Assembly (NCBI RefSeq): GCF_005239225.2
Contig: NC_133284.1
Span: 3,501,770-3,565,769 of the forward strand
Length of the DNA: 64,000 bases
Direction of reading: 5' to 3'
DNA from: Populus alba
Taxonomy: Eukaryota; Streptophyta; Magnoliopsida; Malpighiales; Salicaceae
In this document: positions 59,214 through 64,000 of the stretch, in pieces
How positions within the stretch are numbered: the first letter of the stretch is position 1
Layout of the letters: each line of letters opens with the position of its first letter
The notes under the pieces: generated by a model
What the model saw: the letters and a program-made list of their open reading frames with translations, nothing else
What the model was told of the DNA's origin: nothing
Databases searched by the model: none
Translations under genes and position numbers: made by a program

Positions 59214-60638
59214 AGTCATGAATCCTATGCTTTTCTTACTTAAAAAATAGGGTTAATTATTCTCTAGTCCTTTAGCTTAATAAAACTAATTCATTAGTTC
59301 TCGTGGTTTAGAAGTTATACATTTAATCTTTATATTCTTTATCTATTTTTAATTTTGAACTTGTTTTTTTTTTAATTATTTTTTAAGAAATAGAAATAAA
59401 AAAAAAAATAGAAACAGAAGAGAAGAAATTAGAGAATTAACATAAAAGAAACTACTAAATTGAGGATGATGAATGCTAGTCAAGGGCTACTTAGTTATGT
59501 TTTATAAAAAAAGAAATAAGGATTAATTGATTAGTTTTAATAAAATATAGACCCAAAGATTAAGTGACTATGTTTTTAGTGATATCTTTGTAATTTTTAT
59601 ATAAATTATTTGTGTATTTTGTAAAGCTAGTGATTTTTTAGAACTAAATTTACCTTTGATATATAAAAGATTATATTTGGTTAGTATTTCAATATAGAAG
59701 GGGCTACTTAGTTATGTTTTATAAAACAAAATATGGATTAATTGATTAGTTTTAATAAAATATAGAAGCACAGATTAAGTGACTGTTTTTTGGTGATTTA
59801 TGTAAATTTTTAGAACCAAATTTACCTTTGGTATATAAGGTTATATTTGGTTAATATTTCATTATAAACAAGTTATATTTGATGGTAGCGATTCAAAGTA
59901 TTTTTCATTTAAAAATGCATTAAAATAAAATTTTTTATTTTTAACATCAATACATCAAAAACGATCTGAAAACATTAAAAAAAAATTCATTTTAAGCAAA
60001 AAATTAATTTAATCAGTAAAACACACTCAATTATTTTTAAAAAAATAAAAAATCAAAATAATATTATTTTAATTTTTTGAATGTTCACAGGACTTTTGGC
60101 ATATGGGATGAACTTCCATGCATATCACTTGCAACAACGAGCACAGTAAAAAGCATAGTGCAAAAAATGTGCGTGCATTAAAATCATAGTATCCAAAATT
60201 GGAAAGCTCAATTCAAGATTTGGCAAAGAAATACATTCGGTCACATAGGTGAATGTCCACCACCAACTACTAGGCTGTAAAAGGAGGATTTACACCAGCA
60301 AGTTGATTATAAATAGAAACTTTTTCTTGTTTACATCTGAGATTCCATCAATGGTGAATCTGCACATGTGGGTTAAAATATTACATGCTGAAACAAATCT
60401 GCAATCCAAAAATAATAACGAGCTACCAACAATTAGTTCTCTTCTGTGTCAAAATATGATCAATCTAGGGACTGTCTCCTCCGTGAGCTTCGCCGGTGTA
60501 GCTAGCAAGGTTTTTCGAATTTGTTCTGCATCAAAATAAGATCATCAAGCTCCCATTTGGATAGAGAAATCATACCTGAAATCCTTTTATTAGCCTATTC
60601 CATGACCAAAAAGGCCAACTAAGGGTGGTCAAGGGGTA

Positions 60639-63600
60639 TCAAATGCCAACCTGAGCATTTTCTGTTTTATACTTTTGGAGCTCTTCTTGTGTTCGTATAA
60701 GCCTATAGTTACAGAAGAAGATTTTAACGAATACTTGATGTTATGTTTTACACAAATGTGAAGATAAACTACATGATGTAAATTCATCTGCATGGCATTA
60801 CAATTACCTCCATTGCAACTCCGTTATTTCATGAAGCAATTCCTTCTCCCTATCATGAGCTGCTTCTAACTGCAAAATCCACACAAAATTCCTTAGCTTC
60901 AGGAATAAAATACAATATAGTTCAGAAAATTAATGTAGCTGAAAATCATCCCTGGCCTTTGAAAGTAATCAACACTAGAGTTACATACCAAAGATTTCTC
61001 CATCGTTGCCCATCCCCCATCAGTTGCGCGGTTGCCTAAGAAAACAAAACAGGTTCAAGTAAGGTAACCGAACAGATTAAAGAAAAATAGCTTATTCCAA
61101 AGGCAAGGAATTGCTGCACCTGCAGTGTCACCTCCAGAAAGTTGCCTCATTAGATGCAGAATATCATCCTGTCGGGGGGGGGGGGAGTCAAGAAATGCAG
61201 AAATTTTGATTTCATAAGATGGAAAAATATGAAACTATAGTCTATAATACATACCCTTTGAGTAATATTTGTCTGTAGAATAGAAAGCAATAATGGAAAC
61301 ACAGGATGACCCAAAACAGTTGATGGTATGGTTTCTGATGGTGATGGCGACGGCGTTCCTGGATGTTGGGTGAGCACCTACATAACCCATAACATTTTCA
61401 TGAGAATGGGAAGGTACTGTACAGCTTCGATCAAAAGAAACCTGAGTAACAGGAACTATATTCTATTCACAGATTCCATATGCACTAAATGGCCAAAAAC
61501 CTGCTTTCTGGGGAGAATTTTCCTCATAAATTAACTGTGATATAAAAGGCTCCAGTTCAGTATTTCAATAAATAGGGAATCAATCTTCAGAAAAAGCTGA
61601 CAGTCAATAGCTGGAAGCCTAGACAATGTATAAAAGAAGATTTTGACACATAAAACTCAAAATTATGGGAAAACGAGTACTAATTATCAAAAAGTTAGAA
61701 AGAAACTGTGTTCCCTCTCGGCCTAGCCAGATAAAAAAAACCTGAAAGGAACTAAATTTTCTTTGCAACTAGCTTAGTAAGAGTGCACTAAGTCGTGTGC
61801 CCCCTCAAAGCCTCTGTTTGTGGCCTTTTATATGAGTACCTGAAGGAATCACTTTTAAAGTTATGGAATTCTTATTTTTTCATAAGAATTTACTTATCAC
61901 TCCATAACTTTACTAAATATTGAAAAATCCAACACAATCATAATTATATTAAAAAAAAATCACATATGTGCTTTAATGTTAAATATTGAAAAAGAAAATT
62001 AAAATCTTGACATTAAATCTCAACTATAATATAATATTTTGATATGTGATGAATAAACACTTTGTACTGCAAAAAAAGTCTGAAGGACAGTTAACTAGTT
62101 CATCCCAAAAACTGTGAAGAAAAAATGAAAAAGGACCACTAAATGCTTACACTATCTAAAAATTTAGGTGATATCTAATCAAATTGGGATTTTATTTCAT
62201 CTGAATGGATAAATTGTCTTACATCTTTAGTCAAGACCATCTAACTTAAGACCTGAGAATTGTTTTAGGCCATGGCTTTGCTCTATCCCAGTAATAAACT
62301 GAAAAAACATTAGAAGTGTGCAACATTCTGCTCCTACAATTGTTATCGAACAAGCTCTGTGTTGAAGGAATACTACGTTGTATCAGATGCGCTCAACACA
62401 TATTTCACACACCTGACTCTCCAAAACTCTTCAAAAAAATCATAAATACACAATGACATGTCTGACTATTTTGTAAGTACATATAGAAGTAGAAAACCTA
62501 AATGGTTTTGACTTAGGTTTCGACTTCTGAGTATGAATAAAAAGGTGGTGTCTAGTCTCAGAGAATACCATGTCAAAAGATCATATATAAAAGCTATTCT
62601 CTAGGAATTTGCTTGAGATTCTGTAGAATTGATTTACCGTTTCTTAAATTTTTGAGAGTTAATTTAAAGCGGCCTTTGGGATTTATGGTTCTACTTATCA
62701 CCTTTCTACTAAGTTTACCCTAATCAATCTTCGTAGAAGTTAATTTATCTCCATTGATTTTTAGCTTATTCACATGCTATTTTTTAAAAAAATTGTAGGA
62801 AAACAATAAAACGTAAACTAGAAAAGATCAAAGGATAATAAGATGTACAATGGCACAAATGTGCTGACCTCAAAATTACGAACCTGCATGCTGTGACTCT
62901 TCTGCAGAACCAGAGGTGAGATCGCCTGAAAAGGAAAGTCGAGTTATATCCCATCTGAATAAAAGAAGGGACGTCAATACTGAAATTCAGTCACCTTTTC
63001 TATATCAACATTCTCTGAAGTAACTTTGAATCGTCCTCTTTGCTGAACCACTGGAGGCTTTGCTTTTTCATCTAGTTCCTCACTGCTTGCCCCTGCAAAC
63101 AGCTCTTTGAATATACGGGTAAGTGAAATCTCCTCATAAGAGAGAGAGAGAGAGAGGTATGATACAGTAATTAATGCAAAATTGGGAACTTGTTTCCCTC
63201 TTAGAAGAAAATGCAAGAAGAAAGAAGAAAATATAAGACAGGAAAGCCATCATGTACCAATCAATGAGAAACTGGGAATTCTTTGCACAGGAAAAAGAAA
63301 TGCTACAACAATGACAAGAATTTAAGCACTTGCCTGATGACTTGAATGGCTTTGAAGGATTTTCAGAAGGTGCATCATCTCCATCTTGATTAATTATTGC
63401 TCCGTTGATATTTGAATTATTGGGTGGTTGATTTTGCAACTTGTCACTGTATAGATTCCGAAAATCTTGGTAAGAACATGCCAAAGGATGTTAAAAATAA
63501 ATTTTCATATGAGAAAAAGAATATTCAGTCACATATTAGAGTATATGGGATGCCAAGAATGTAGAATACAATCAATGATAAAATGAAACAAGACAGTAAA

Positions 63601-63831
63601 ACTACTAGGATGGTAGACAGATTATATGTTCTAAGAATTAAACCATTCCAAGTTCGAATTAATACACAGAATCAGCTGTCAAACCTAGGTTTTCCGTTGA
63701 TATCAGAAGCTGGCCTTTCAGTTGCATTGCCTTCAACACGATCTGAAAAAAGTGAAGAATTTTGCGAAACACGCCGTTCATGGCATGGACTTGCATTGAT
63801 TGAGTCATCATCGGATTTTACACTTCTAACT
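60639..63831 (-). CDS. C-terminal part of a putative STE20/SPS1-like Ser/Thr kinase (partial, runs off the window)
   Basis: Exons on the minus strand: 63831-63685, 63446-63334, 63092-62995, 62925-62884, 61377-61255, 61168-61120, 61035-60989, 60869-60808, 60702-60639. The frame stays open through all nine, giving about 248 residues. The kinase domain is not in the window. I base the call on the tail: QQRGRFKVTSENVDIEK, then LQKSHSMQ, VFPLLLSILQTNITQRDDIL, and a C-terminal coiled coil EKSLLEAAHDREKELLHEIT, which I associate with plant STE20/SPS1-like kinases (Arabidopsis At1g70430 group). The intron between 63334 and 63092 needs a GC donor (CAG|GCAAGT); using the nearby GT gives a stop. The last exon is read through to TGA at 60641-60639 (ENAQVGI); a further spliced exon (acceptor near 60537) is an alternative ending. 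Confidence 0.55.
63141..63156. repeat. (GA)n microsatellite in an intron of the kinase gene
   Basis: Eight GA units inside the GC-AG intron. Simple repeat only. Confidence 0.85.
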
Positions 63832-64000
63832 CTGAAAACAAATCATAAGATTCTTATTAGAGTTCAGTCAATGTATAGCTAACGAATTCTCTGACAATTA
63901 AAGATATAAATTTTACAGAGAAATATAAACACAAGCACTTTGGAATTGGGTTGAGTTTTATTTAAAGACAATGCTAAGCATTAGCTTTTCCATGCAGAAG

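Larger units (their letters stand above)
57846..60638. other. AT-rich intergenic region with minisatellite and foldback elements
   Basis: No gene seen. It holds a degenerate 61-63-bp minisatellite (58.40-58.62 kb) and three foldback AT-rich elements (58.83-59.02, 59.03-59.21 and 59.88-60.08 kb). Two related stretches near 59.49-59.66 and 59.70-59.87 kb share GGGCTACTTAGTTATGTTTT and TATAGA..CA.AGATTAAGTGACT. The last 400 bases may hold the 3' UTR of the gene to the right. Confidence 0.5.

Noticed and set aside
60249..60539. 96-codon plus-strand ORF downstream of the kinase tail
   Set aside because: It overlaps the probable 3' end of the minus-strand gene and has no domain.

Overview
The window is plant nuclear DNA, almost certainly from a poplar (Populus) or a very close relative. 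Genes are split by short AT-rich GT-AG introns, intergenic DNA is AT-rich and full of short interspersed elements, and the 4-coumarate:CoA ligase on the minus strand matches, as far as I can recall, the lignin-type 4CL of Populus. No bacterial, viral or organellar block was seen.

Layout from left to right. (1) 0.7-2.7 kb (+): intronless SUVH1/3-type histone lysine methyltransferase. (2) 6.0-9.1 kb (-): five-exon 4CL, 540 aa, with three ACCAACC lignin (AC) elements upstream. (3) 9.6-13.4 kb: no gene; direct repeats and microsatellites. (4) 13.5-20 kb (-): two tandem copies of an unusual gene. Its first exon is a cut-down RING1 end of an RBR ubiquitin ligase and its later exons encode a charged coiled-coil protein; the second copy has lost the last exon. 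(5) 20.9-22.0 kb (+): a complete RBR E3 ligase, apparently related to that first exon. (6) 25.5-31.5 kb (+): 12-exon nuclear gene for a chloroplast rubisco-activase-like AAA+ protein, with a 10-nt micro-exon. (7) 31.5-38.6 kb: AT-rich repeats and a small broken ORF. (8) 38.8-40.6 kb (+): small conserved plant protein of 92 aa. (9) 43.4-44.4 kb (-): SAGA Ada1-like subunit. (10) 47.9-51.5 kb (-): eight-exon glucose-6-phosphate 1-epimerase with a 3' UTR intron. (11) 53.4 kb: methionine gamma-lyase exon relic. (12) 54.1-55.1 kb (-): fasciclin-like arabinogalactan protein. (13) 56.4-57.8 kb (-): deoxyhypusine synthase pseudogene. (14) 58.4-60.1 kb: minisatellite and foldback elements. (15) 60.6 kb to the right edge (-): C-terminal exons of a putative STE20-like kinase.

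The genes do not form a pathway or cluster. 4CL (lignin) and the arabinogalactan protein (cell wall) both suit a woody plant but lie 45 kb apart. The nearest thing to an undescribed system is the 13.5-22 kb block, where an RBR ligase gene sits divergently beside two tandem RING1-fragment/coiled-coil genes. All exon joins were worked out by hand from splice signals and reading frame; each multi-exon model given as complete stays open from start to stop.
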